44,995 nucleotides of DNA from positions 1,136,056-1,181,050 of the forward strand of contig BFEA01000419.1 in NCBI GenBank assembly GCA_003427395.1, written 5' to 3'. Under the pieces are notes generated by a model that did no database searches, was not told the origin of the DNA, and saw only the letters and a program-made list of their open reading frames with translations. This document shows positions 29,901 through 39,573 of this stretch, piece after piece (within the stretch, counting starts at the first letter, position 1; each line of letters begins with the position of its first letter). The stretch is from Chara braunii (lineage: Eukaryota; Streptophyta; Charophyceae; Charales; Characeae). Position numbers and translations under genes: made by a program.

Positions 29901-30808
29901 AGAGCCATACCAACAGAATGGAGCCAGGTCCTCCGAAAAGACAGACAATGGTCAACGGGAGATTGGCCAATAATGCCACAAATCATCCCCTGAGAACATG
30001 CCCCAGCCTTTGCACGAAGGATAGAAGGAAGAAACAACTGGTACAGCTTCACCATGCACAAGTTGGAGGAACCAGGTATGGAGATCAGCAAGGTCAGCAA
30101 GGACCCCACAACACTCATCACGGTCGGAGAGGATCAACTTAGGAAAATCAGAGTAATAGAGAATAAGGATCTCACCCTTTTCCACCCCCAAACTCCACTA
30201 GAAGACTTGGAAATAGACCCGGCTGAGTGGGCATGGAACCTCAAACAGAGCCCATCAGGTATCAACCTCAAATTCAACATTTTACAATACACAACTAGAT
30301 TAGGATATAGACTAAGACGTAGATCAATAGCCCCGGAACCAATCATAGCCGAACGATGGTGGAAACATCTAGAAGTAGACCCCGAAAAACTAGCCCAGAT
30401 CCCGTGGAACCAAATCACAACCCTGCATCCTCCCAAGTTCAGGAGCCTTCAATGGCTAATATTGTACTTAGCCATCCCCCTGAACCAATGGCTGAATGTG
30501 AGAAGGAGGATGGAGGACAGAAGCCCATTGAAGGAACTGTGCACCAACTGCCAGGAGGGTCAGACAGAGGACCTCTTTCACTGCTTTCTTCTCTGTCCCA
30601 AGATAAAACTGATTTGGGACAAAATAGCCAAGATCTGGAACTCAGTGATATGCACGCCCTTCACAACAAACCACACCCTCCTACTGCTGGGTTTCACAAC
30701 CCCAGAAGATTGGACCCAGCAACAAAATAACTTCTTCCAAATCCTCAGAAAAGCAACACTTTGGGTCATTTGGAGGAAAAGGTGCCAAAAAACATTAAGT
30801 AAGCAACC
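26940..30808 (+). pseudogene. LINE B ORF2 (endonuclease remnant, RT), multiple stops
   Basis: The endonuclease second half has LINAYAPHN, then AGDWNTTLDPERDR near 27130. After stops near 27222 and 27283 come SAIDYFLVSD and GLDHKPIF. The RT frame 27591-28556 includes KTPGIDGLSKEFW, VTLLYKKGD, TGFIPGRFILDN and FFDFEKAYDQVN and ends at a TGA that replaces an expected Trp codon. The next frame has SVKQGDPLAAPIFLF and FADDLAVLI (catalytic Asp pair intact). Further stops fall near 28678, 29250 and 29994. The zinc finger CTNCQEGQTEDLFHCFLLC is at about 30541-30597, then WVIWRKRCQKTLSKQ to the LINE C insertion. It is unable to encode a working protein. Confidence 0.9.
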
Positions 30809-30884
30809 TTACTTAATGTTTCTTGGCACCTTTTCCTCCAAATGACCCAAAGTGTTGCTTTTCTGAGGATTTGGAAGAAGTTAT
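30727..30884. repeat. 77-bp inverted repeat at the LINE B / LINE C junction
   Basis: The left arm 30727-30803 is LINE B sequence. The right arm 30808-30884 is its reverse complement with one mismatch (30822). The loop is only CAAC (30804-30807). The arm end coincides with the target-site duplication, and LINE C coding sequence starts directly after the right arm. This is a snap-back structure at the 5' junction of the insertion. Confidence 0.95.
30797..30808 (+). repeat. Target-site duplication, left copy
   Basis: AAGTAAGCAACC, identical to 35028-35039 at the other side of LINE C. Confidence 0.9.
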
Positions 30885-33800
30885 AAAGTGGTAAAAAAGG
30901 GCACCAACTTCCACAAGCTAAATAATTCCTTACTTCTCAGCCAGACTTTCCAAAAAGAGATAATTGATTGTTGGAGGGGACAAAGATCTATACGTCTCAG
31001 TACCGAGTCCCGGTGGGATTGGTTTCAGAAAAACTACTCCACCCTCTCAATCACTGCGGCCAAAATCTCGAGAAAGCTCGCATCCATAAGGAAACAAAGA
31101 AGACAGTCTCTGGAATTTGCTCTAAAATTGGCCGAAACCAACTTGATAAACAATCTCTCCTCCCCACTTTATAATGACATTTTTGAGAAGACAAGAGAAG
31201 AATTGGCGATTTGGAGATTGTGGGATTTAAAAGGCCTACAAACAAGAGCCAGAATGTGCGAATACGAACTCAGCGACTCAATGACCAAACACTTCTTTGC
31301 TCGCATTATGGCCAACTCAAGAACTAATACAATAGAAGGTTTGAGACCGACAATGGCCTCAGAAACGGTCACCTCAGACAGTGAAGAGATGTTAGAAATA
31401 ACCCAAAACTTCTATAAGGACCTTGACCAGTCACAGACCCCTACACCAATACCTTCCAGCACAAGAGAAGCAAGACAGAAAATGCTTCACCATCTGGAAC
31501 GGACAATAACTGCCGAACAAGCCGAGGCACTAGACAAACCAATAACATTAGAGGAACTACATCTAGCCTTACTAAGCATGAATAACGGCAAGACTCCTGG
31601 GATCGATGGATTAACGAAAGAATTTTGGCAAAAGTTCTGGCCCCTTTTAGGAGTCGACCTGCTAAACTATTATAATGACAGTTGGACGAAGGGAGGACTA
31701 GGCAACTTACTTAGCAACAGTGTGGTCACATTACTTTATAAGAAAGGTGACAAGGAAGATATAAAAAATTATAGACCAATCTCACTACTAACACTTCCAT
31801 ACAAAATCCTGGCAAAGACCCTCTCCAACAGACTCACCCAAATTACAAACAAATGCTTTCACATTGACCATACAGGCTTCATCCCAGGCCGATACATCCT
31901 AGATAATGTACTGACACTAAACGAGTCAGTTAGGAAGATTAGGGGAAGGAAAATAAACGCGGCCATTCTCTTTTTCGATTTCGAAAAAGCGTATGACCAA
32001 GTCAACTGGGATTGTATGGAAGCTAGCATGGAAAGAATGGGAGTTGGACCGAATTTCAGAAAATGGAGCCAGATACTATACAAAGATGCAACGGGCTGTG
32101 TCCAAGTCAACGGTCTTCTGTCGGTCTGCTACCCGATATCTCGCTGAGTCCGACAAGGGGACCCATTGGCTCCCTCAATTTTCTTGTTTGTAATGGAAGC
32201 CATCGCATCTTTCCTACGTAAGGACCCATCAATCCACAGACTAGCTAGCACTAACGTAGGCTCACCACATCAAATAGATTTCCCTACAACGCTCATGTTT
32301 GCAGACGACCTAACTGTCTTGATTAGAGCAACCGACTCATCGTTCAGGGCTCTGGCTAAAGCAATGGAAGCTTTCAGACTGGCCTAAAAAATGAAGATCA
32401 ATTGGGGGAAAACAACAGGATGGTGGCTATCAGACGATGAACCTTTATCATTACAAGGAGAGGAAGAAGCCATGGTATGGGAGACGCCAGACACCCCGAC
32501 CCGGTATCTTGGCATACTTATGACAAGAGAAGGCCTAGCGCCTCAAATGGGACAGAACATGCTGACTAAACAGATCAATAAATTAGGAAGATGGGGCAAC
32601 ACCTTCACATCCCTTATCGGGCGAGCTCTAGTCCTGAACACTTCGGTCTTCTCAATGATGTGGTACCTGGCCTCTATTTGGACTGTCCCCGATATCTCCA
32701 TCAAAGAATTAAACCAAAAAGCCAGACGCTATCTATGGTCAGGAGACCCCAATAAAGAGAACGATATATCTAAGGTCGCATGGCACTATGTCACAAGGAG
32801 CCCACTAAAGGGGGGCCTAGGGATTATAGACCCCAGAACAGAAACCAAAGCCTTACAGATTAAGTGGATCTCCTGATGAATCCGGATAGCGCATGGCATA
32901 AGCTAGCATTGGACAGCATCAGATCACTAGCCCCGGTACCCTCACCAGAAAGCATGTCAGGACTGTTCTGGGTGATGAATAAAGATTGGACCATAGCCAC
33001 GGGCAGAAGAAATCGAAACAGACCAGAAGGATATAGGCCGGCTACCCCTTACTGGACAGCCCTACTTCAAATCTGGCGAAAAATAATTCCAAACAAATCG
33101 AGTAGACCGAGATCTAAAGATGAAGTACTAAGACAGCCACTCTTTGGAAACCAATGGGTGACTAATGAAGGTAACGACCCCCTGTTCTTAGAACACAGAT
33201 GGCTCTCCTGGGTCAAAAATGGCATATGGAAAATTGCACACATATGGAATGAAGACAGGAAAGAATGGAAGACAGAACAGGAAATCAGTTCACAACTGAA
33301 AGGATGCCACAAACGAGGACCCAACCTCCGCTATATTGTCAGCCGTATCCCACAAGATTGGAAAGATATCCTAGTAGAGGCAGCCCCATGGAAACCTGGA
33401 GAATGGGGAATCAAGATTCAAGAAACAATCCCTTCGAGAGCCTTCCAATTCTCCCACATGCAACAAAACTTTCTACTCAAAAAGATAAGAGTCCTTGGCT
33501 CATGGCCCAAATCAATCTTCAGACCGGATACAGCAATCCACAATTTAGAATTTGATCCAGCAGAATGGGCATGGATGCCGGACAAGACTAAAAATATCAA
33601 ATCCAAAATCCCAATTCACGATTATATGGTCAAACTAGGGTACAGACTATCACTGAAAACTAAGGACCCCCACCCGATCATTAAAGAAAGATGGCACAAC
33701 CTACTGGGCCAAGAGGCAGACAATATCACCCAGATCCAATGGTAAAAATTCCAACTTATCAGGCCAATGAAAATCCGGAGCTTACAGTGGCTAATCACCT

Positions 33801-34417
33801 ACGTAGCACTACCTGTGAATCAATGGCTACACAAGAGTCGTATGAATTCAGATCCTAACAGCACAGAATCATGCATGGTCTGTAATAACGGGTCGACAGA
33901 GGATTTGATCCACTGCCTAATACATTGTAGGGAGGCGACAGACTACTGGGCAAGAGCATCGGCACTCTGGGACTCACTTTTCACAACCCCCTTCCCCGAA
34001 CATCCCATTCAACTTCTCCTCTTGACTAACATCCCTCAACAGCTTCATAAGGCAGAAAGAGTTTGGTTTGGTCTCATCAGAAAGACTACAATGTGGGTCA
34101 TATGGAAGGAAAGATGCAGCAGAATGATTGAAGGACTGTCTAACCCACGTGAAAAAGTGTGGGTAGAGACAAAAGTGATGATACAGGCCGAAATCCTCTG
34201 CAGATGGAGGAAGATAAAGCAGGCTTGGACAGAGGATGAGGAACGACGTAAGAAGGAGAGACTGTCCTTCAACAAGAACTGGTTGATAAACGGCAAGATT
34301 GCGGAGCTACAAGAAGACCATATTCGCTGGAAAGAATGGCACAACTCAACTCCTGGAAGGATTCACCAACAAGAGACAACCGCTGAGAGACAGGACGTTC
34401 CAAGACCAGACATCTAA
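30885..34417 (+). pseudogene. LINE C ORF2 (RT and C-terminal zinc finger), broken
   Basis: Begins near KKGTNFHKLNNSLLLSQ, so the endonuclease is absent. RT motifs follow in order: KTPGIDGLTKEFWQKFW, SVVTLLYKKGDKEDIKNYRP, TGFIPGRYILDN, FFDFEKAYDQVNW (about 31973-32011). After a TGA at 32145 come VRQGDPLAPSIFLF and MFADDLTVLI (Asp pair near 32300). Then a TAA near 32385, a frameshift near 32870 and a TAA at 33743. The C-terminal part has DPAEWAW, IRSLQWLITYVALPVNQW, the zinc finger CMVCNNGSTEDLIHCLIHC (CX2CX9HX4C, about 33873-33929) and KEWHNS. Four interruptions make it inactive, but it is well preserved otherwise and is the best template here for the family. Confidence 0.92.
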
Positions 34418-34488
34418 GAAGAATGAACAAGACGGGAATAAGGGCCTCATACAGTACAGCTCAACTCGGAAATTGTATCTCCGGACGA

Positions 34489-34510
34489 GGGTTTAGGGTT
34501 CAGGGTTTTT
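34489..34510 (+). repeat. Telomere-type motif in LINE C 3' UTR
   Basis: GGGTTTAGGGTTCAGGGTTT: three units, one with T to C, 70 nt after the ORF2 stop. Confidence 0.85.
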
Positions 34511-34804
34511 GAGGAAAGAGGCGTTTAAAGGCAAACTGGAGATGCGATCAGACAAGCTAAAAGACTGACAGGGAAATAGGGGAATGAAAAAGGGAGAGGG
34601 AGGAAAGGAGAAGGAGGGAAGTGTAACAAAATAGGAAGAGAGGTAGTAGCCAGGCAGGAGAGGCGTAATGTTGAGACGGAGGGTATTGTGGATTACGGAC
34701 AGGAAGGCCGAGTAAAGGCTAGCTTGGACATGGGGTAACTCTTTCTAGGAAGCAATGATATACTCGACAGATCTGGTTACCTGATTTGAGAGGAAAGAGA
34801 GAGA

Positions 34805-34999
34805 CATGGCAAGCTGGCAGTCAATCCTCCACCAAGGTGGAGCAATCAATGCTGACCAGGGGTCCTTTGGCCAGACGGAAGGAAGCGTGGGTGGTGTATG
34901 GTTATTGTAACAATTATTCTGACTTGCCGGTGGAATAGGAACCGGACTGTCGCTCCCCAGAATGGAAAGGAGCCAGGACCATAAGGCCCTGTTTTATTA

Positions 35000-35027
<28 letters not shown>
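34805..35027 (+). repeat. LINE C 3' tail and poly(A)
   Basis: Reference copy of the common tail: GGCAAGCTGGCAGTCAATCC, hairpin TCCACCAAGGTGGA, GCAATCAATGCTGACCAGGG, hairpin TCCTTTGG...GGAAGGA, CCGGTGGAATAGGAACCGG (possible third hairpin), CCCCAGAATGG, then an A-rich end with two G interruptions. Confidence 0.9.
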
Positions 35028-35030
<3 letters not shown>

Positions 35031-35039
35031 TAAGCAACC
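35028..35039 (+). repeat. Target-site duplication, right copy
   Basis: AAGTAAGCAACC directly after the poly(A) of LINE C. Confidence 0.9.
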
Positions 35040-35322
35040 AATGCACTTAAACGAAGCATGGCTCCTGTTACAACAGCAGGTCGAGACCGAGTATTGGGTC
35101 ATATGGCGCAAAGCAAGAAGAGGAATAGAAGCAAACGAACCCACTGGAAAGGAACAGAAACAGAAATTCGAAGAAAATTACCTAGCAAAGGGTAAAATAG
35201 CCCACATCAAGGGTCGAAGTCTAATCTTTACAGTCTGGGAAGGCACTCCCCAAGCATTTCAATCAGACACAGAGTTCTTCAACAGCATACCAGACTCCGT
35301 TGCCCACATGAACTCCCCCTAG
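35040..35322 (+). pseudogene. LINE B ORF2 C-terminal end
   Basis: The frame encodes MHLNEAWLLLQQQVETEYW, then YLAKGKIAHIKGRSLIFTVW, equivalent to WLLEGKVAEIKNSYLRW of LINE A and ENRIAKIDGGTLLFTNW of LINE D. It is in phase with the SKQ codons at the end of the 5' portion, which supports the split-element reading. Confidence 0.85.
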
Positions 35323-35715
35323 GTTGGAGAAGTCAAAGCATAGATCACCTAAACCACAGCCCCCACACACCCCCGGACCATACTCGGCTAGCACACACTC
35401 AGATCAAGGACTCCTACGACAACCCCCATACAGATAACTAGTGTCAGACCCACTTCATAGCCCCACTCACTAACAACCTAGCGCCAACGTCAAGCTAATC
35501 TCCCGACTAACCGAGCTAGAGGCCAGACTTCGAGCAGGCAACTAGTAAAGGTAAAATATGGGCAATACCAACCACCCTACGGAACCCAACAACCCGAGGA
35601 GTAAGGACTAGACCAAACAGATCAGGCCAACTCAGTAGAGACACTTCAAATAGAGAATAGCATGGATCAGCCTTAATTTGAGAAAATAGACAGAGAGGCA
35701 GAGAAGGATAAAAAA

Positions 35716-35734
35716 TAGGGTTTAGGGTTTTGGG
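35716..35734 (+). repeat. Telomere-type motif in LINE B 3' UTR
   Basis: TAGGGTTTAGGGTTTTGGG, about 390 nt after the ORF2 end of LINE B. Confidence 0.85.
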
Positions 35735-36112
35735 AATAGAAGTCTGAAGAGACCCACAGAGACAAATAGACACGGTAGTCACATCCAACTTGCAAACCAG
35801 TCAGTTAACAGGGCAGGTTAGCGACTCCAGAAGTTAAATCTGACCAGGCAGCCGAATAGCTGAGAGGAGTAAGCTAGTCGAGCCTCATTTTACAAGTCAA
35901 GTGCTTCAATCAGAGTCAGCAGGAAACAGCTTATCCCCTATACCCAGAAACCAAGTCAGGCAGGCTAACTTAGGCAGGGGTAAGGGGTGGTACATCCTTC
36001 CCTAAAGGAAGTAATCAATGCCGTCCACTTGGGCCTCCCAACCATGATGGGGAGGAGCGTGCGTGGTAAATTTTGTATCATTCTTGACTTGCCGGGGGAA
36101 TAGGAACCGGCA

Positions 36113-37335
36113 GTTTATTCAGTTGGTTAGAATTTTTGAAGCCATCTGTGGAGCTGGCCTGTCTTTCATTACCTGGACGCCCAGATATCTGGTAAGGATG
36201 TCTGATCTTTCTCACATCATTTGGCTAGTTGGGCCTTGCATTTGAGACGTCGGACCATCTGCTAACCACCACCCTATTGTTTTTGTTCAATTCAGCTTCA
36301 TTTCTGAAGCCAATCTGAACGCTTTAATTGCCCTGGCTCGCGCTCTGAAGGATGAGTCTGAGGGTCGGATGAGAACCGCCAGGTGGTCGACAAACATGAT
36401 TGTCGTGGGGAAGGTTAGGTGGTCGAGAGTCCCAGTATTGAATCCGGGAAGCCTTTGCATTGAGACGTCTTTGCGAAGGAAGGATGCTGTTGCTTCCATT
36501 ACAAAAAAAAAAGAAAGAACGGTCGAGCTAGGGGTCTCCCTGTCGGACTGATCTTAAGATGTGATAGCTATCTGATATTAGTCCATTGATTTGGACACAG
36601 CCCATGGCATCCTTGTAGAGGACTCTGATTCATTTTCTGAACTTAGGACCAGCTCACATTTTTTTTCCATATGCGCATCAAGGAAGGCCCAATTGAATTG
36701 GTCATATGCTTTCTCAAAGTTAAAACAAAAACGGAATGGCAGTCTGCAATACTATGTATTTCCGTTTCTAGTACACTTTTGGAGGCTTTGCTAAGTGCAA
36801 GAACGTTGTCTAACATGAACCTCCCTGGAATGAAACCCACTTGCTTGATCGATGTGGAACATTTGTCGGTAAGGTTTAGGATTCTAAAGGCTAGCTAGGG
36901 CTTTGGCTAGGATTTAGGTACTACTCCCTGCCCAGACTAGAGTAGTAGATAATGTGGTGGTGTCTATCCCTTCGAGCAGAGATCGAGAAGTCACTTTGCA
37001 GTGTGTAGGTAGCTAGTGTGAGGCAGAAATATATCGAGAGAAGAAAATAGTGTAGTGAATATTCCTGTCCCCCATATATGAGGAGAAGGCAGCGTGAAAA
37101 ACAAAAAAGGTCTATAGTAGACTCTATACTACTCTATAGTTTCGAACATCCTCTCAGTCTCCCTTTTTTGTAGAGCAGGGTTACGACACTGCCGTTGAGA
37201 AAGTCTCCCATTTCGTCCCTGTCCCAACTGTCCTTGTAGACGTTCATGAGATCCAGTCCGATAGTGGGCCATATTGTCTCCCATAGTTCTTTAGGTAATC
37301 CATCTACCCCTAGCCTAGAGTGTTGTTGTTGATCA
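36113..37335 (-). pseudogene. LINE H: inverted RT fragment with an internal replacement
   Basis: The minus strand encodes, in order, a part matching GVDGLPKELWETIW (about 37290), SVVTLLYKKG (about 37180), ILAKALASL (36910), VGFIPGRFMLDN (36820), VMEATASFLRKD (36490) and the active-site block TIMFVDHLAVLI, where the FADD pair has become FVDH. It continues past the palm domain to 36113. Between LLYKKG and ILAKAL, the 20-residue linker seen in LINE C is replaced by about 235 bases of unrelated DNA (36917-37150). The element lies head-on to the cut LINE B tail. Confidence 0.8.
36917..37150. other. Unrelated insert within LINE H
   Basis: Not LINE-like. It contains CTATAGTAGACTCTATACTA-type short repeats near 37112-37140. 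I found no clear terminal inverted repeats or target duplication. Confidence 0.5.
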
Positions 37336-37745
37336 TATGTTGTAGGGCAAATTGAAACTCCTCCATTTAGAATTTTAGAGGTGTTTATCTAATAACTAGT
37401 AATAAGTTAGTAATAACTCACGAAAAAAGAATGGTGGTTGTCTTAATCCACAAACATCTCATAAAGATCATGCAAACCTGATACAGTAGACTTGAAAATC
37501 CATAAGTACAGTAGGTGTGAGTGGGTAGGTAGGTGGTAAGTATTCCCTACAGCTTAACAAGTGAATCTCGGCACTGTGTACAGTACGACGAACTGTAGCT
37601 CGCCTTTGTAGCATGTGAATTGTCTTGAATGCAGAGAAAAAGCACAGAGAATTGTGGAAGACGGAATTGAGGAATGACACCAAAACACATTGACAAAGTC
37701 ACCGACTGAATGAGAGAAAAAAAAAGCTGTCCCTCCTGCCATCAC
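37336..37745. other. No recognisable feature
   Basis: A/T-rich with AATAACTAGTAATAAG words near 37390. Possibly intronic to the candidate exon that follows. Confidence 0.4.
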
Positions 37746-37946
37746 CTCAAAATGCATCCCCGTAGAAGCACGGAAGTACCGCTTGTTCGGACTGTTATTC
37801 AGCGCCAGCTTTGAAAGATCGTCCTCCATGCCATTCCCCCCATCTAACCTCAGCAATCTCTCTGCCCGACTTTCTGCCGTTGGAATGTCTGACCTCTTCG
37901 ACACAAGGCAGTTATGTCGCTCTGATGTTAGGGACTTCAGCACCAC
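37746..37946 (-). CDS. Candidate exon, unknown protein
   Basis: A 201-base open segment (67 codons, phase 0 at both ends). It is preceded on the minus strand by GGATTTTAG (acceptor) and followed by GAG-GTGATG (donor). It encodes a mixed, hydrophilic sequence with SDIPTAESRAERLLRL and KLALNNSPNKRYFRASTG. I do not recognise the family. The composition looks more protein-like than surrounding frames, but no second exon of the same gene is visible. Confidence 0.3.
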
Positions 37947-38378
37947 CTAAAATCCAGCACATCGCAAAACAAACACAGAGTTCAAGGTACAGTCAGTTTT
38001 ATTTTTCACCCAAACAGCATCCAGCATTTACTCAACATTCACCCAATGCCCTCTACCAACTCATCGAGTTAGTCAGTGGAAATTAGCAAGCCATTGAAAG
38101 TATCCGGCATTTATAAAAAAAACTGCCAGCCTTCCAGAGTCCACAAACCACCACAAAAGCAAATTTTCAAAAGTGAGTCTAGTCTAGGGGTCAACAAGCC
38201 TCTGTAGGGGTAGATTCAAACATAAAGGCCCTTCGACAGGTAGAAATAGGGTCTATGATGATTGCATCTCAGGGTCGGTCTAGTTAATATGAAGGGCCGC
38301 AAATCCATCCCAAAACGTCCTTAGAGCGACAGAACTGAGGTCAAGCAGGCCTTCCAGACACACAGGCCCTATCTAGGC
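37947..38378. other. No recognisable feature
   Basis: No domain, repeat or splice-bounded exon was identified. Confidence 0.4.
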
Positions 38379-38573
38379 TCAGCAAAGAGTCAAAGATTTC
38401 TCCAGAAAGCAATTCTGGCCACAGATCACACACATCCAAGGGCCAGGAGAAGTTTCCGGATGCATCCTAGCGTACTGGGTCAACAGCCTCAAACAGCAGC
38501 TGCATCCCAGCTGCTCGTGGCATTTGATCTCAGCCATCTCAAGGGGCTCAGCCAGGTCAGCTAAGACGTCCAC
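38379..38573 (-). CDS. Possible Cys-rich exon, unknown (weak zinc-finger look)
   Basis: An open segment encoding CHEQLGCSCCLRLL, then YARMHPETSPGPWMCVICGQ and NC. Paired cysteines and a W-C-x2-C-G pattern recall a small structural zinc finger such as that of Sec23/Sec24. The first cysteine cluster does not fit cleanly, and no flanking Sec23 sequence is present. It may be an isolated exon or chance. Confidence 0.2.
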   Translation of the reverse strand: MDVLADLAEPLEMAEIKCHEQLGCSCCLRLLTQYARMHPETSPGPWMCVICGQNCFLEKSLTLC

Positions 38574-38840
38574 TCATGCATGACACATTCTCCCTGGTGC
38601 AGACCTCTTGAGCTGTGCGCCATGTGGCCTTGCCGCCACCAGTGAGGAGATAGAGGTGTTAGAGCAGTCAACCACAGTAACAGTAAGTAGGAGGAGAGAG
38701 AGAGAGAGACTGGGAGAGGGAGGTGGCAGGGCAAGCAGCCATAGCTATTATCAGTGAGTAGGAGGGGAGAGAGAGTCTCGGACAGGAATCAGATGAGGGA
38801 GAAGAAGCCTTAGGGTAGAAGAAGCTTACCTGGTGACTGG

Positions 38841-39000
38841 CGATCATAGCCGCATGAAGACAAAGACTTCACGGAACCAACAGCCATGGTCACATGAAAA
38901 GGAATACTCCATGAAGCTCACAGCCACAGCCTCATGAAGAAAACGACTCCATGAAGTTGGCGGCCATAGCTGCATAAAGAAGAGGACTGCAAAGCTTCCA
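38841..39000 (+). repeat. Four degenerate ~40-bp tandem copies
   Basis: Units start around CAGCCATAGCCGCATGAAGA and end near ACTCCATGAAG. The preceding 38690-38780 is GGAGAGAGAGA-type low complexity. Confidence 0.6.
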
Positions 39001-39228
39001 TAGACCAGCATTCCTCACCCAAGGTTCAACCTGTTGATGATTTCCTCCCAGAGGTGGGGAGGGGAGACTAGGATGACCTCATCCTCGTGTTCAAGGAAGG
39101 CAAAGCCAAGCAGGTGTCTTGTACGACGAGGTAGAGTATGATTGCAAACACGAGATACGGTCAATTTTTTCAGAGTTCCCATATCTCGTGTTTGGTTCTC
39201 CACACTTTTTTTTTTTTTTTTTTTTTTT

Positions 39229-39425
39229 AAATAAGGAAACAGGGCCTTAAGGTCCTGGCTCCTTCTATTCTGGGGAGCGTCAGTCCGGTTCCTATTCCAC
39301 CGGCAAGTCGAAAGTACATTATATGAAGAAAGACTCACACACGCTTCCTTCCGTCAGGCCGAAGGACCCCTGAACAGCATTGATTGCTCCACTGCAGTGG
39401 AGGATTGACTGTCAACTTGCCCACT
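39229..39425 (-). repeat. LINE D 3' tail
   Basis: Common tail: GGCAAGTTGACAGTCAATCC, perfect hairpin TCCACTGCAGTGGA, GCAATCAATGCTGTTCAGGG, TCCTTCGGCCTGACGGAAGG, CCGGTGGAATAGGAACCGG, CCCCAGAATAG, then TTATTT and poly(A). Confidence 0.9.
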
Positions 39426-39573
39426 CCCTTCTCTTTCCTCTCAGATCTGGGTACCAGATCTGCCAAAAAACGCCCTTGAACCAAGAAAGAGTTCATCCAA
39501 AGCCCTTGTCCGTCTGTTCCCACCCCGCTCATCCCCCTGCCCCTTTGTATGACTCACGCTCTATCTTTCGAGC

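Larger units (their letters stand above)
26935..30808 (+). mobile_element. LINE B, 5' portion (split by LINE C)
   Basis: Covers part of the APE endonuclease, the RT and most of the C-terminal region. It ends exactly at the 12-bp duplicated target AAGTAAGCAACC (30797-30808). The rest of LINE B resumes at 35040, where the interrupted reading frame (SKQP) continues. The 5' end is truncated inside the endonuclease. Confidence 0.85.
30809..35027 (+). mobile_element. LINE C: 5'-truncated, inserted in LINE B
   Basis: From 30885 the element matches LINE ORF2 beginning just after the endonuclease, and continues to the ORF2 C-terminus (34417), a 580-base 3' region with a telomere-type motif, the common tail and an A-rich end (34998-35027). 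It is flanked by a 12-bp target-site duplication, and the LINE B reading frame resumes at the right side. The first 76 bases of the insert (30809-30884) are an inverted copy of flanking LINE B DNA. Insertion therefore post-dates LINE B. Confidence 0.95.
35040..36112 (+). mobile_element. LINE B, 3' portion
   Basis: Continuation of LINE B after the LINE C insertion. It comprises the ORF2 end (to about 35322), a 3' region with a telomere-type motif, and a common tail from about 36000 that is cut at GGAATAGGAACCGG (36112) with no poly(A). What follows is an oppositely oriented LINE fragment. Confidence 0.85.

Noticed and set aside
30809-30884. Classical twin-primed inversion of LINE C
   Set aside because: The inverted segment matches the adjacent LINE B flank almost perfectly and not the corresponding LINE C sequence.
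15967-35734. Chromosome end or interstitial telomere array
   Set aside because: Only two or three TTTAGGG units at each site, each within a LINE 3' region, with no long array.
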